Part shown: one piece after another, positions 22,726 through 34,189 of the stretch
Numbering within the stretch: position 1 is the stretch's first letter
Layout of the letters: each line of letters starts with the position of its first letter
From: Ochotona curzoniae
Taxonomy: Eukaryota; Chordata; Mammalia; Lagomorpha; Ochotonidae
Reading direction: 5' to 3'
NCBI RefSeq assembly: GCF_017591425.1
Contig: NW_024467120.1
Location: 558,001-622,000 of the forward strand
Length of the DNA stretch: 64,000 bases
Program-made: the position numbers and the translations under genes
Notes under the pieces: model-generated
Database searches by the model: none
Told to the model about the DNA's origin: nothing
What the model saw: the letters and a program-made list of their open reading frames with translations, nothing else

Positions 22726-23845
22726 AAATGTGCAGTATTAAGAAATACGAAGTTATATTCACTTTACCTTAGTTACAAAAGCGAGAGGTGGAAAGACAAA
22801 AAGTAAGGAGAAAGCAGTGACTGTAATTTTCCATACATAAAAATCTAATTGACTCCAATTTCCCTGGAAATGATAGATAGGAATCGATGAATTAGCATAA
22901 TTGATTTTCTCATTTTTCTGCTGTTATTTTTGGTAATTTCAGTTCTATCCTTGGCAATGTGTGACTCAACAGCTTATTTTACCATCCTAGTCTTCACCAA
23001 TAGGGTAATAATGACAGCATATCTCATAGAATGCTTGTAAGAATTAAATGACATAATTATACAAATTACTGTGCCTGTCCAAAAATAATGTCTCATTTAC
23101 TGAGGGTTTTAAATTATTGTAATCCTCCTTGACATTTCTTTTGCAGTTAATGGAACAGAATATTTATGATTATTATTGTCTCAGCTTCAGGTTAAATAAA
23201 TACTTCAATTATATAAATATTCAAATTTAAGTTAAAAACACATATCTGTATGTATTCATGTTTTACTATGTGTATCTATTTATATTTTACCATGAAAGCA
23301 AAGTAAAAGGAAATGGGTTGTTTCTAATAAGTCATATATCAAGACCTCAAAGAATTTGAGTTAGATTTTTTTTTAATTCACAATTATTTCATGTGGAATT
23401 TATTCCTGAAGCATAAGTTTTTGTTTCTTAATTTGCCTCTAGGATATTTTTTTCTCCTGCTCCCCACATTCTTCTGGTTTAGAGACAGTTTGTTTCTTTT
23501 CAGCCAGAATCATCTCAATAAGGCATGGAATATTTGCACATAGGACAATATGGCCATGATTCTTGCAGAAACAGCAGCGCATCTTAAGTGATCTGGTTGC
23601 ATGGACATGTCCAGTAATAATAGAAGCTACATATAAGCCCTCAAGTTTAGCTTTATATGTTTTCAAGCATGTGCAACAGAAATTTGGCAATCTTTTTGGG
23701 TCACCTATGCTGTGTCCAACCCCAGTGTTTGTCACATTTACCAAATGTTGACAAAATGGCACACACTGACATTTTTCACTTATTTGACTTATTTCAGACC
23801 TGTATAACCTTACTGTCTTGATTTTGTTAAGTTATCTTCTAGAGA
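22726..23845. other. Unassigned AT-rich interval
   Basis: Contains a 107-codon minus-strand open frame at 23,439-23,762 with several cysteines (CCFCKNHGH) but no family I can name. It could be a short retrocopy remnant or chance. No other feature recognised. Confidence 0.35.
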
Positions 23846-23847
23846 GA

Positions 23848-24320
23848 AATTTATTTATTTAAAAAAAGATACAGAGAGAGAGGGGAAGAGAAAGTGATCT
23901 AATTTACTCCTTGAGTGGTTGCAATGGCCAAAGTTAGGTCAGGCTGAAGCAGGATCTAGAGGCTTTATAAAAAGATAGATTCCCCATTATCCAACTAATC
24001 AGAAAAAGAAGGGAGATGATATGAATCAATAGAATCACAGATAAAAAAGGAAACATAAAAACAGGTATCATGAATACACATAGTACAGTCAGGAACTATT
24101 ACAAGCAACAATACACCAACAAATCGAAAGACCTAGAAGTTTTATCCAGATCTCCCATGTGGGTACAGGGGTTCAAGCACTTAGGTCATATTACCCTGCT
24201 TTCCTAGACTATTAGTAAAGAGCCGGATCAGTAGCAAAGCATCTGGGACTCAGACTAGAACTTTTAGATTACCCCAATATTGCCGGCAGAGGCTTTAATT
24301 GCTACACCACAATGCTTATC
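23848..24320 (-). mobile_element. Old CSINE interrupted by an L1 fragment
   Basis: The left part (23,848-23,968) carries the SINE tail and the GCAATGGCCAAAG block. The right part (24,133-24,320) resumes with CAGATCTCCCATGTGGGTAC and a decayed head. Between them lies a 164-bp insert. Confidence 0.7.
23969..24132 (+). mobile_element. Internal LINE-1 ORF2 fragment inserted in a CSINE
   Basis: Contains L1 ORF2 plus-strand landmarks, CTAATCAGAAAAAGAAGGG and GATAAAAAAGGAAACATAA, then CAACAAATCGAAAGACC. It is flanked by an imperfect 13-bp direct repeat, ctagaggctttat at 23,956-23,968 and ctagaagttttat at 24,133-24,145, both derived from the SINE. It lacks the L1 3' end and A-tail. Confidence 0.65.
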
Positions 24321-24652
24321 CCTCTCAAGTGCTCTTAAAATGACCATAAGGATTTGAACCTCTTTACTTGCATAATCCTGTGAGGCTTTCTGAGCAAATA
24401 ACAAACCATGCTGGACCTGGGGAGTTGGGAGGTGGCACCCACTACAGACTGTCCATGCCTTCACCTACTGAGCAGCTGTCCTACCACCCATCGTGTCCTT
24501 GAGTTTAATTTTTAAAGGAATGGGGATGATTTATCCTTTGTAATGAAAAGATACAAGCGAAAGAACCATTCCTGTTTCTTTGCTTTTCTGACATGAAATA
24601 AACTTTGAGAGGAGGCACCAGCACCTGTAGCAGCTGTTAGACCGGAATCTCT

Positions 24653-24985
24653 GGGACCCATCGCAGTGGCCTAGTGGTTAAAGTCCTCATCTTGAACGCA
24701 CCAAGATCCCATATGGGTACTGGTTCTAATTCCGGTGGCTCCACTTCCCATCCAGCTTTCTGCTTGTGGCCTGGAAAAGCAGTCGAGGACGGCCCAAAGC
24801 CTTGGGACCTTGCACCTGCATGGGAGACCTGGAGGAAGTTCCTGGCTCCTGGCTTCAGATTGGCACAGCAACAGCCGTTGCGCTCACTTGGGAAGTGAAT
24901 CATCGGATGGAAGATTTTTCTGTCTCTCCTCCTCTTGCATATCTGATTTTATAATGAAAATAAATTAAATCTTTTAAAAAAAGAA
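24653..24985 (+). mobile_element. CSINE
   Basis: GGGACCCATCGCAGTGGCC head, CCCATATGGGTACTGG box, GGAAAAGCAGTCGAGGACGG block and an AATAAATTAAATC tail. Confidence 0.92.
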
Positions 24986-26239
24986 AGACTGGAATCTCTG
25001 AATCACATACCAGAGTGGCTAGGTTTGAGTTCTAGTTTTAATGCTCATTGAAGTTTCTGTTGTTACACTCCATAAGACATATCAGGTGGGAGTTTAGTTG
25101 GATATTTGCACTAACATGGAAAACCAGGATTAAATTCTTAGTTTCTGACTTTGGCCTAACATAGAGTTGATTCTTTCAACTTACGATGTGAACTAGAAAT
25201 AAAAGATGTTTTGATTTTGAAATATGCAATCTTTATCAGAGATGTTTTGTCCTTACAATAAATTAAAATAAAACCTAATTTTAAAAAGGAAATCAATAAA
25301 AATGGTGCACGAACAGTTGTAAATAGTTTCACCAGGTATAAAATTGAGTGGGGAAGAAGCTGGGTATAAAATTATGGAAGGAATGTTCGAGTAGTGAGCA
25401 GTTTTGTACAAATAACCTGCCAAGTATTTGTACTTCATTTATAAATTGATTTTAATAAAATAATGACATAAAAATCTATAAAAATAACCAATATACTGTG
25501 AGGCTTAAGACATGAAAATTGGAAGAGGAGTCTGGGGAAGGGCATTTCCGTGAAACAGTGGGAAAGAGGAGCAGTTAAAACCCTGACTGAGGAGTGAGTG
25601 GGGGCACAGGAAGACAATAACAACACAACTTCTCAAAGACTGCAGAGACAGAGAAAGCGCTGGTAAACAATGGAACAATTTGATAAACAACATTTTACAT
25701 GTGGACTTTACAAGAAATAGAAAATATTTGCAATCATGAAATACTTCAATAACATGTTGGAAACATCTTAGACACTCAGGATGGGAAGAAACAGATTAGC
25801 ACCCTCTGAATCTAGAGGAGCAGGTAGGAAAATCCAAGTGGGAAAACCTGGGTCAAGATAGAGACAAGTAAAGACCCAGGAACAATCTCTGTAGGAGGAA
25901 GCGCAGAATGCATTTCCTTAAGTTAAAACATGTGCTAATCCTTTTTAGCAATGTGATGAAAGCATCAATGACTGCTGACATTAAAGTTCTTCCTAGTCTG
26001 CCCTGCCCTAGCTTTTAATTCACTCACTGTCTTATAACATAATAAAGTTCCTAAACTTGATTCAGAGAATCTAAACCTTGACTCCTGCCTGCTTTCCCAG
26101 GGCCTTCTGAATTGTCTCACAGTGACTCCTCCTCATAAAACCTACAGCATTATAAATTAACATATTTTAATCACAAGGTACAAATAATTGTAATGGTTTA
26201 TTCTTTAATGGTAGCCTACGCTTTGCTGTATCTTGACAA
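24986..26239. other. Unassigned interval
   Basis: 24,990-25,210 may be a very old SINE-like remnant. 25.5-26.2 kb has mixed composition with no recognised coding or repeat features. Confidence 0.35.
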
Positions 26240-26498
26240 GTATATTTGCTTTACAGAACTATCAGACATGAAAACAGCTGATAATCCAAAAAAGTGTCAC
26301 AATACTATGTCCACTAATTCCATGACGTTGTATATTGTTGCGGATGTTATGTTGGGGCTTTTGATTGATCAGAATGACACTCTGCCGGCTGTACCTTCAA
26401 ACCAGAGATGATCTCCACAAGAAACTGTTGAACTTATCTGGACGATAAGATGCTGGACTCTATGCTTGGTATATGCTTGCAATGAAAGAACCTCAATT
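26240..26498 (+). mobile_element. LINE-1 3'UTR fragment, truncated at its 3' end
   Basis: Matches the 3'UTR of the full-length L1 (58.40-58.63 kb): ATACTATGTCCACTAATTCC, TTATGTTGGGGCTTTTGATT and GAACTTATCTGGACGATAAG. It stops at AACCTCAATT, about 110 bp before the expected L1 poly-A, where a CSINE begins. Confidence 0.85.
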
Positions 26499-26776
26499 GG
26501 GCCCGGCGCGGTGGTGCAGTGCTTAAGGTCCTCGCCTTGCATGCCCGGGGCCCATATGGGCCCCGGTTCTAAAAGCAGTTGAGGACGGCCCAAAACTTTG
26601 GGACCCTGCACCCGCGTGGGAGACCCGGAAGAGGCTCCTGGCTTCGGATCAGCATAGCATCAGCCGTTGCGCTCACTTGGGGAGTGAATCATCGGGTGGA
26701 AGATCTTCCTCTCTGTCTCTCCTCCTCTCTGTATATCTGACTTTCCAATAAATAAATAAATGTTTAAAAAAAAAAT
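26499..26776 (+). mobile_element. Young CSINE with internal deletion
   Basis: Near-consensus GGGCCCGGCGCGGTGGTGCA head and AATAAATAAATAAATG tail. About 48 bp are missing between CCCCGGTTCT and AAAAGCAGTTGAGGACGG compared with neighbouring full copies. Confidence 0.93.
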
Positions 26777-27045
26777 TCTGCTCAAGTGGTTTTACTAGTT
26801 CAGAAATGCTGTTGATCTTGCAGTTGCAAGGATAAGGCTGTCTTTACTAGGACCATTGGTTGACACAGCACAACTCTGAGTCTTCGTTTGCTCAGGTATT
26901 TGCTGCCATGCTTCACTGGGGTAGTTGATCAATTTGTTCTGCCCTCTTTCCTCTGCTATGGTACCAGGTGTCTTCTGTAGGCTCCATTGATCTGACATAT
27001 CCTCCATGTGCCTCTAGGTATGCCGTCCCCTGCTCTGACAAAGTA

Positions 27046-27059
27046 TGGCACAGCATCTT
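27046..27059. repeat. Target-site duplication, left copy (L1 at 27 kb)
   Basis: tggcacagcatctt, repeated perfectly at 29,444-29,457. It adjoins the poly-T (minus-strand poly-A) of the L1. Confidence 0.92.
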
Positions 27060-29443
27060 TTTTTTTTTTTTATTGTTGCTTACATTGTATTATGTAGTAG
27101 TTTTATAGGCGCTGGGGATTCCCCCCACCCCTCCCATACCCCTCCCCCCATGGTGGATTCCTCCACCTTGTTGCATAACCATAGTTCAAGTTCAGTTGAG
27201 ATTCATTGCTTGCAAACACATGCCTAGCATAAAGTTCGGCGTCTTATTGTCCAGATAAGTTCAGTGGCCTCTTGGGGAGACCTTCTCTGGTCTGAAGATA
27301 GGTCTAACAGAGTAAAGATCCGGTCAGTTAAAAGCCCCAACAAGGCCTCAGTATCAATATACAACATTATGGAAGTAATTGACATAGTATTGGGTAAACA
27401 ATATGTTAAAAGTAATGCAAGTTCCATTCTTCGAAACATCTGGGTTGAGACAGTATCAATGACAGGATCAAAAAATAACAAACAACCAAACAAAAAATTA
27501 CAGGTTAAATCAAGGCAAACATGTGGTATCTAATCTTTTGGGATTCGCTCATTTCCCTTAGCATTATAGTTTCCAGTTGGGCCCATTTAGCCACAAAGAA
27601 CTGCATTTTGTTTTTTTTTTTTTTAATAGCTGAGTAGTATTCCATGGAGTAGATGAACCAAAGCTTTCTTATCCAATCTTCTGCTGATGGGCATTTCGGT
27701 TGCTTCCATGTTTTTGCAATTACTGATTGTGCTGCAATGAACATAGGGATGCATGTTGGTTTGTCGTAAATCAGGTGTTTTGGATATATTCCTAGGAGTG
27801 CTATTGCTGGGTCATATGGTATGCAGATTTTGAGTTGTTTGAGTGTTCTCCAGACTGATTTCCATAAAGGCTGTACCAATTTGCAGCTCCACCAGCAGTG
27901 GAGTAGGGTTCCCTTTTCCCCGCATCCTCGCCAGCAAGCGCCGTTGGTGTTCTTGTTTATGTGGGCCAATCTTACTGGTGTTAGGTGGTACCTCATCGAT
28001 GTTTTAATTTGGATTTCCCTTATTGCTAGGGAGCTGGAACATTTTTTCATATGTTTGTTTGCCATTTGGACTTGTTCCTTTGTGAAATGTTTGCCCATTT
28101 CCCGTGCCCATTTCTTGAGTGGCTTGTTTGTTTTGGTTTTTTGGTTGTTTTGAAGTTCTTTGTATATCCTGGAAATTAGCCCCCTATCATCTATATCGTG
28201 TGCAAAGATCTTCTCCCACACTGTGGGTTGCTTTTTTACTTTGTTGATTGTTTCCCTTGCTGTACAGAAGCTTCTTAGTTTGATGAGGTCCCATTTGTTT
28301 ATTCTGTTCTCAACTGCTATTGCTTTTGGTGTCCTTCTTAGAAAGTCGGAACCTACTCCTAGGTCTTGCAGGGTATTTCCTACATTTTCTTGCAAGAGTT
28401 TGAAGGTTTCTGGATGTAGGTTTAGGTCTTTTATCCATGTAGATTGGATCTTAGTGTATGGTGATAGATGTGGGTCTATCTTTTTGTTTCTACAGGCTAT
28501 CAGCCAGTTGTCCCAACAACATTTACTAAAGAGGCCTTCCCACTTGCTTGAGTTGTCATTGGTCTTTTTGTCAAAGATTAATTGGCTGTATTTGTGTGGG
28601 TTCCCTTTTGGTGCTTCTATTCTATTCCATTGAGCTTCCTTTCTGTCTTTGTACCAGTACCAGGCTGTTTTGATAACCACTGCTCTATAGTATGTCCAGA
28701 GGTCCGGGATTGTGATTCCCCCTGCTAGCTTCTTATTTTTCAGGATGGTTCTAGCTATTCGTGGTTTTTTGTGTTTCCAGATGAACTTTTGAATCATTGT
28801 ATCCAGTTCCGTGAAGAATGTTTTGGGCAATTTGATTGGAATTGCGTTGAAAATGTATATTGCTTGTGGTAGTATAGACATTTTAATGATATTGATTTTG
28901 CCTATCCAGGAGCACGGGATGTTATTCCATCTTTTGAGGTTTTGTTCAATTTCCTTTTTAAATAGTTTGTAGTTTTCTTCGAATAGGTCTCCTACGCTTT
29001 TGGTTAGATTTATTCCCAAATACTTCATACTTCTCTCTGCTATTTTGAATGGTATCCTGTTGGTTAGATCTTCTTCCATCTTGGTGTTATTTGCGTACAC
29101 TATGGCTGTTGATTTTCGTTCGTTAATTTTGTACCCCGCCACTCTGCCAAACTCTCGTATAAGTTCTAGCAGTTTCTGTATTGAGTCTCCTGGTTTTTCT
29201 ATGTATAGGATTATGTCATCTGCATATAGTGAAAGCTTGACTTCTTCGTTTCCTATACGTATGCCTTTGATTTCTTTTTCTTGTCTTATGGCCTCTGCAA
29301 GTACCTCTAGGACTATGTTGAATAGCAGTGGTGATAGCGGGCACCCTTGTCTTGTTCCAGATCTCAGTGGGAAGGGTTCTAGCTTTTCTCCATTCAGTAT
29401 GATACTGGCATTGGGTTTTTCATAAATTGCTTTGATTATGTTG
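27060..29443 (-). mobile_element. Young 5'-truncated LINE-1
   Basis: On the minus strand this is the last 2.38 kb of the same young L1 subfamily as the full-length element at 52.4 kb, nearly identical to it. It begins within the RT domain of ORF2 (corresponding to about 56,388 of the full copy), continues through the 3'UTR with its G-rich tract, and ends in an A-tail (T-run at about 27,058-27,072). The 14-bp duplication and the TGTGG microhomology between L1 and target at the 5' junction are typical of target-primed reverse transcription. Confidence 0.96.
27505..29443 (-). pseudogene. LINE-1 ORF2 C-terminal part, open but 5'-truncated
   Basis: About 645 codons of L1 ORF2 run without a stop from the RT core to the natural terminator after FALI. 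The RT signature [10 protein letters not shown] is present at about residue 105 of the open frame. The cysteine-histidine motif C-x3-C-x7-H-x4-C ([18 protein letters not shown]) lies near the C terminus. The endonuclease domain, first RT motifs, ORF1 and 5' promoter are absent, so the copy cannot mobilise itself. The apparent Met-Leu-Cys start lies in target sequence and is not a real start. The intact frame indicates recent insertion. Confidence 0.93.
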
Positions 29444-29457
29444 TGGCACAGCATCTT
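29444..29457. repeat. Target-site duplication, right copy (L1 at 27 kb)
   Basis: Perfect repeat of 27,046-27,059, at the truncated 5' end of the L1. Confidence 0.92.
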
Positions 29458-29825
29458 AAAACACCTCCCAGTTGAATTGCAGCTGCTCTATTACAGCGGA
29501 GAAGATAGCCCAACTCTTGGGCCCTTTCCACAGTGTGGGCTATCCAGATGATCCCCTAGCTCCTGACTTTGATCTGACCTGTAACAGTGTACTCAATTGC
29601 AAGTTTAAAGGAAATATACAGCAAAATATACTTAGAATTTGGAACTATGTATATTCATAACAATAGCAAGAACTCCAAGAGAAGTTTCAGTATCAAACTT
29701 GTCACAAGAGGTAAGTCTCCTGGATATGATCTTCAGGAGTTATCAAAAACTAAATTGACCTCTCCCAATAACTCTTTGGAGTGTATCATCCCAGTCAATA
29801 CCAGTTTAAAGCTGTTTTTTATAAT
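29458..29825. other. Unassigned interval
   Basis: Continuation of the DNA into which the L1 inserted. No feature recognised. Confidence 0.4.
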
Positions 29826-30144
29826 AAAAGCATTTATTTATTTTTGTTGGAAAGGTAGATTTACAGATAGGAAAGATAGGAAAATCTTCCACCTACTGAT
29901 TTACTCCCCAACTGGCTGTAGTGGCCAGAGCTGAGCTGATCTAAAACCAGGAACCAGGAGCTTCCTCTGGGTCTCGATGCAGATGCAGGATCCCAAGGCT
30001 TTGGGCTGTCCCTTATTGCTTTCCCAGGCCACAAACAGGGAGCTGGATGAAAAGTGGAGTAGCTAGTACAGGAACTGGCATGCATATGGGATCCTGGTGT
30101 GTGCAACGCCAGGATTTAGCCACTAGGCCATTGCGCCAGGCCTA
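29826..30144 (-). mobile_element. CSINE
   Basis: AATAAAAGCATTTATTTATT tail side at the left, GGGTCTCGATGCAGATGCAG block, TTGCTTTCCCAGGCCAC block and a GGCCATTGCGCCAGGCC head at the right. Confidence 0.92.
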
Positions 30145-30164
30145 AAAATGTTAAAGCGTGTCTT

Positions 30165-30432
30165 GGGCCTTGCTTGGTGGCCTAGTGGCTAAATTCCTTA
30201 CCTTGCATTGCATGTGCGGAGATCTCATGTGGGTGCCAGTTTATGTCTGTTCTTGTCCACTCCACTCTTGTTTGCACTGTCCAGAGTGCAAACACACTCC
30301 CCAAGACATTGTCCCTCATCCATTTCCAGCTGTTGTGGCCAGTTGGGGAATGAATCAGCCGACAGCTCTTTCTCTGTCTCTTCTTCTCTCTATATATATT
30401 TGCGTTTTCAATAAAAATAAATCTTTTTAGAA
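30165..30432 (+). mobile_element. CSINE, diverged
   Basis: GGGCCTTGCTTGGTGGCC head, a middle region largely replaced or eroded, and a CAATAAAAATAAATC tail. Head to head with the preceding copy, 20 bp apart. Confidence 0.85.
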
Positions 30433-31284
30433 AACAAAATAAAGCATGTCTTTCAACTGTGATATGTATAAGCTAGAAAAATCGTAAGTAATATTATAAT
30501 GACAAACAAATATGTTAATGATATTGAGTCAAAGAAGTGGTTAATTTTGATTAAATTTAATTTAAAAAATTTAAACATTTTTAGATACACAATACTGAAC
30601 ATGCTTTGATTAAGGAGATATAAGTCTTAAATCTAACAACAAAACAATAAAATTAAATACAAGAAAATACAGAGAAGCAATTGACAAATGAAAATTTTAG
30701 TAAATATCAGGAAAATGTAAGAATCTTAAGTGAATCTAAAATGAATTTTTTAAAAAGCCCAGCCAATCCAATTTTTAGGAAGGAAGAGACGTTGGTAATA
30801 CTTAATATTAGAAATTGTAAGGTACATGTTTACATGGGAAGAAGGAACAAAACTGCTTATAAAAAACTGCTTAACCAATCCTCTACAAAGATGCTTAAAA
30901 ATTCAATATGATTACTTACTACAAAGTAAAGTTTACCAAAATTGACTTCAGTGAAAAATGCCTAAAGCAACTAAATAGAGAAGAAATAGCTCTTATTATT
31001 ACAGATCCTTTCGACGTTAAAACCCTTAGGACTTTTATAAGATATCCATAAAACCAGGATCATTTTGATTAGATGAGTGAGTGTAACTTTGATTTGAATA
31101 TTCGACAAAGGTTTCACCAAAACAGAAATCTTAAACGCAGATTTACGATTGTTGATTAATTTGAATTACTGTAAACTATTGAATAACAATTTTCAATAGC
31201 AAAAGGTTAGAATTATATCTGATAAGCAATACTATGAAATTCGTTAACATATTCGACTATATTATAAAATTAATCACAGGGTTA
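30433..31284. other. Very AT-rich unassigned interval
   Basis: No recognised element. The open frames are AT-composition artefacts. Confidence 0.45.
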
Positions 31285-31900
31285 TTTGCACGGGGCATCC
31301 TGGAGCGTGGGTCCTCACACAGTTTTTCAGTGCCCCACGGTTTGGTCAGCTACAGCTGAAGCAGGTTCTTGCTGCTGGCTGTGATTGTTTTCAAGGTCGT
31401 TATCTAAGATCACTCGTCAGGGTGGCCCTGGGAAACTGACAGACACCTCACACACCTCACTGCTGATGTCTGTCACTCAGGGAGTCATTCTGGGACTTTC
31501 TGGAAGAATTCGACTCCCTGCGCTGTGGCCCGCCCAGGGTTCCTCGCGGGGCACCCTTAGGAGGCTGCAGTGAAACTACAGTGGGGCCCGGAGGAGCTCT
31601 GCCCCTGCGGCCACAGCGTGTCCAGGGCAGGTCCAGGTGGCTGGCCACCTTCTCCCTGCCCAGCTTGCTTGGCTCCTGCGAGTTCAGTCAGAGCAGGTTG
31701 CGCTGTGCCACAGTCAGGATAGGGAAGGAAAGTGGGAAAGCTGGGCCGGGAGGGGGAGAAAGTCGAGTGCTCAAGTTCAGGAGACATACTGGGGAGGTCT
31801 GTGGGTGCCCTGCAGCTGGAGCCCGCATGCCACTGGGTCACAATGAGTTGGCTCTGAAGCCTGGGCGCTGCGAGGAGCCAGTGTGGTGAAACATGTGTGA
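31285..31900. other. GC-rich island, unassigned
   Basis: An abrupt switch from AT-rich flanks to GC-rich sequence with some CpGs (e.g. CCTCGCGGGGCACCC, GCCCGGAGGAGC). A 102-codon frame lies at 31,581-31,889 on the plus strand with another on the minus strand, neither with recognised similarity. It matches no repeat in this window. It could be an old retrocopy of a GC-rich transcript, a promoter or first-exon remnant, or a regulatory element. Confidence 0.35.
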
Positions 31901-32098
31901 CTTATTTTTATCAGGTTCTTACACTGTATGTGACAGTCATTGTGTTGGGAATCACATTGAGAGCTTTGTGACTGGTAGCCACATAGTATCTGATGTTACT
32001 GCATGACTTTTCATCTTTGCTTCTTGATTCAGAATCTGAAATTATTGTGAACATCGTCATGGACATAAATTATTTTATACATGTTTCTTTAAGATAAG

Positions 32099-32287
32099 GG
32101 ATTGGCACTGTGGCTAGAGTGCCCGGCTGAGTCCCAGCTGCTCCATTTTAGATCAGCTAATGTGCTTGGGAAGCAGCTAAAGTACTGGGTCCTGGCCATC
32201 CATGTGGAAGATTGAGCTGTTCAACCCTGAATGTTGCGGGCATTTGTAAATTATTATTGTTCCTTTCTAATAAACCTTAAAAGAAAA
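32099..32287 (+). mobile_element. Old CSINE, internally deleted
   Basis: GGGATTGGCACTGTGG head, TCCCAGCTGCTCC box, GGGAAGCAG block and a CTAATAAACCTTAAAAG tail. Confidence 0.65.
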
Positions 32288-33617
32288 AACATTGAAATGT
32301 GATTGAGTATTTTAAAATTTTAAAATATGTTCAAAGGTCATTTGAATAAATTACAGAACATTGCTGAATGCATTTGTGAAAACTATAATTTAGCATCTAA
32401 GGCTATTTAAAATGTTAAGATAAACTACTCTTGAACTCTGCTTCCCTGTACAGATAAAACTATGCTGGCTAATGTATGTCTTTATATAAAATCGTTCACT
32501 CAGTTTAATTTTATGATTCAACATCACAAAATGTCTTTCAGTTTCAAAACTCAAGTATGTTTTGACAGATCATAGTGCATTTATTTAGCTGCCAAATGAA
32601 GATGACTGTGGAAGTACTCCTGTCCTACTGGTGATACTTGAGGCATCCAGCTGTCACTGATGGCCACAATAACTTGATCTACTGTCATCTAGGAAGTCAG
32701 CCTAAAGGGTTACAACTGCCTGGTTCAGTGTTGTCTCAAGCCATGGCCTTAAGGCCAGTATATTCCCAACTGCAGGGGAGCAGGTCATCAGGAGGATGTA
32801 AGTGAGGCACATCTGTGCAAACCCTTTACCCAGGCGATCATCCTCAGAGTAGGTTCCAGGCCCTGTAGAGTGGCATCTCAGTAGGAAGCACTCCCTGGAA
32901 AACTCAAGGCTCGTTGACTTTAGGAAATGAACTGGGATGATTTCCTCACTCATCTCTCAGAGCAGCAAGGACTATGGTAGGAAGACACCATTTTGAGAGG
33001 GTTTTCGCTGTCACAACCTACACTTTGTTGGAAACAGAAGGGTCTCAAATATATTCTTGCAGTCTAACCAGGAAACTGAGCCCCTGGGGCCCACCCAGAC
33101 CTAAAGGCTAGTGGTCACTCCTGAGCCCAAGCCTACACAGCATGCTGCATGGCATGGATAGCTGGGATTAACAAACCCTAGGATTATGAAAATAAGGGGC
33201 CTGTTCCATTCAGGTTGGGAATCTTATTGTTCCCCATTACCCTCCTTCCAGTCACTTGAATGATTGTGTACTAGTGCTGGAGTCCCATGTACCCACCAAA
33301 TCTGGAGTGAATTTATGAAACACTCATTCTAAACCACAAAACACCTGCTGTAAATCAGGTAGGCTAACAGCATCTCAGGATTATGAAATTCTGGTGGCTG
33401 ACAGAAATCCTCTAGGTACTGATCCAGTCAGGAGCCCAGGAAGGGAGAGGTAGCTTAGGAGGAGAGAGGTGGGTAGCAGAGTAAAAGACTTGATCCTTCC
33501 ATCTTAACCCCTTCTCACGGCATCTTTGCAGGGCTGTTATCAATGAACTCCTTTCCATGTGTGTCCAGAGGAGAGATTTACCTCCATGGTAATCCAAAAT
33601 ATGACAGTTCTTTTCTT
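32288..33617. other. Unassigned interval
   Basis: AT-rich to 32.6 kb, then mixed composition. An 83-codon minus frame at 32,702-32,953 is unrecognised. 33.0-33.5 kb has no nameable features. Confidence 0.35.
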
Positions 33618-33942
33618 CTTTTTGAAATTATTTGTTTATTTGGAAGAAGCCACAATAACAGAGAAAGAAGGAATAAGACAGTCTTCCATTCTTGGTTCAT
33701 TCTTCATATGACCATAACAGCCAGCACAAGGCCAGGCGAGAGCCAGGAGCCAGGAGTCTCATCTAGGTCTCCCACGTGGAGAGCAAGGTCCCAAACATAT
33801 GGACAGTCTTCTACTGCTCTCCCCGAGCATTAGCAGGGAGCTTGGTTGGAAATAGTGTGACTGGGACACACATCAGTACCCACTGGAGATGTTGGCATCA
33901 CAGAGAGTGGTTTAACTTAAGAATGCTACAACGTCAGTCCTA
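33618..33942 (-). mobile_element. Old CSINE
   Basis: ATTATTTGTTTATTTGGAA tail side, AGCCAGGAGCCAGGAGTCTC and GTCTCCCACGTGG blocks and a degenerate head. Confidence 0.75.
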
Positions 33943-34189
33943 ACATGTCTTGTTAATGAAATCCTCCACGGTACAACATGGGTCCCTATGGCAGATTCCA
34001 AGAATTATATCTTCAGGTATACCTAGATTCCTGCAGAAGGAATCTTAAATCATGTTTACAGAAGGCCAGAGAGGAAGGAGGCAAAAGCTTTCTAAAGAGC
34101 TTCCTAATAAATAATAAATGAAAACAATCACATTCTTAGCCAGGAGACCTTTCCATGGAGACTGACACAAGGTAAGCATTTTCTTTTCT

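Noticed and set aside
28160..28633. 157-codon plus-strand frame, repeated at 57,197-57,670 (minus) and partly at 60,485-60,919
   Set aside because: It is the antisense of L1 ORF2 in all three places, open because of ORF2 codon composition.
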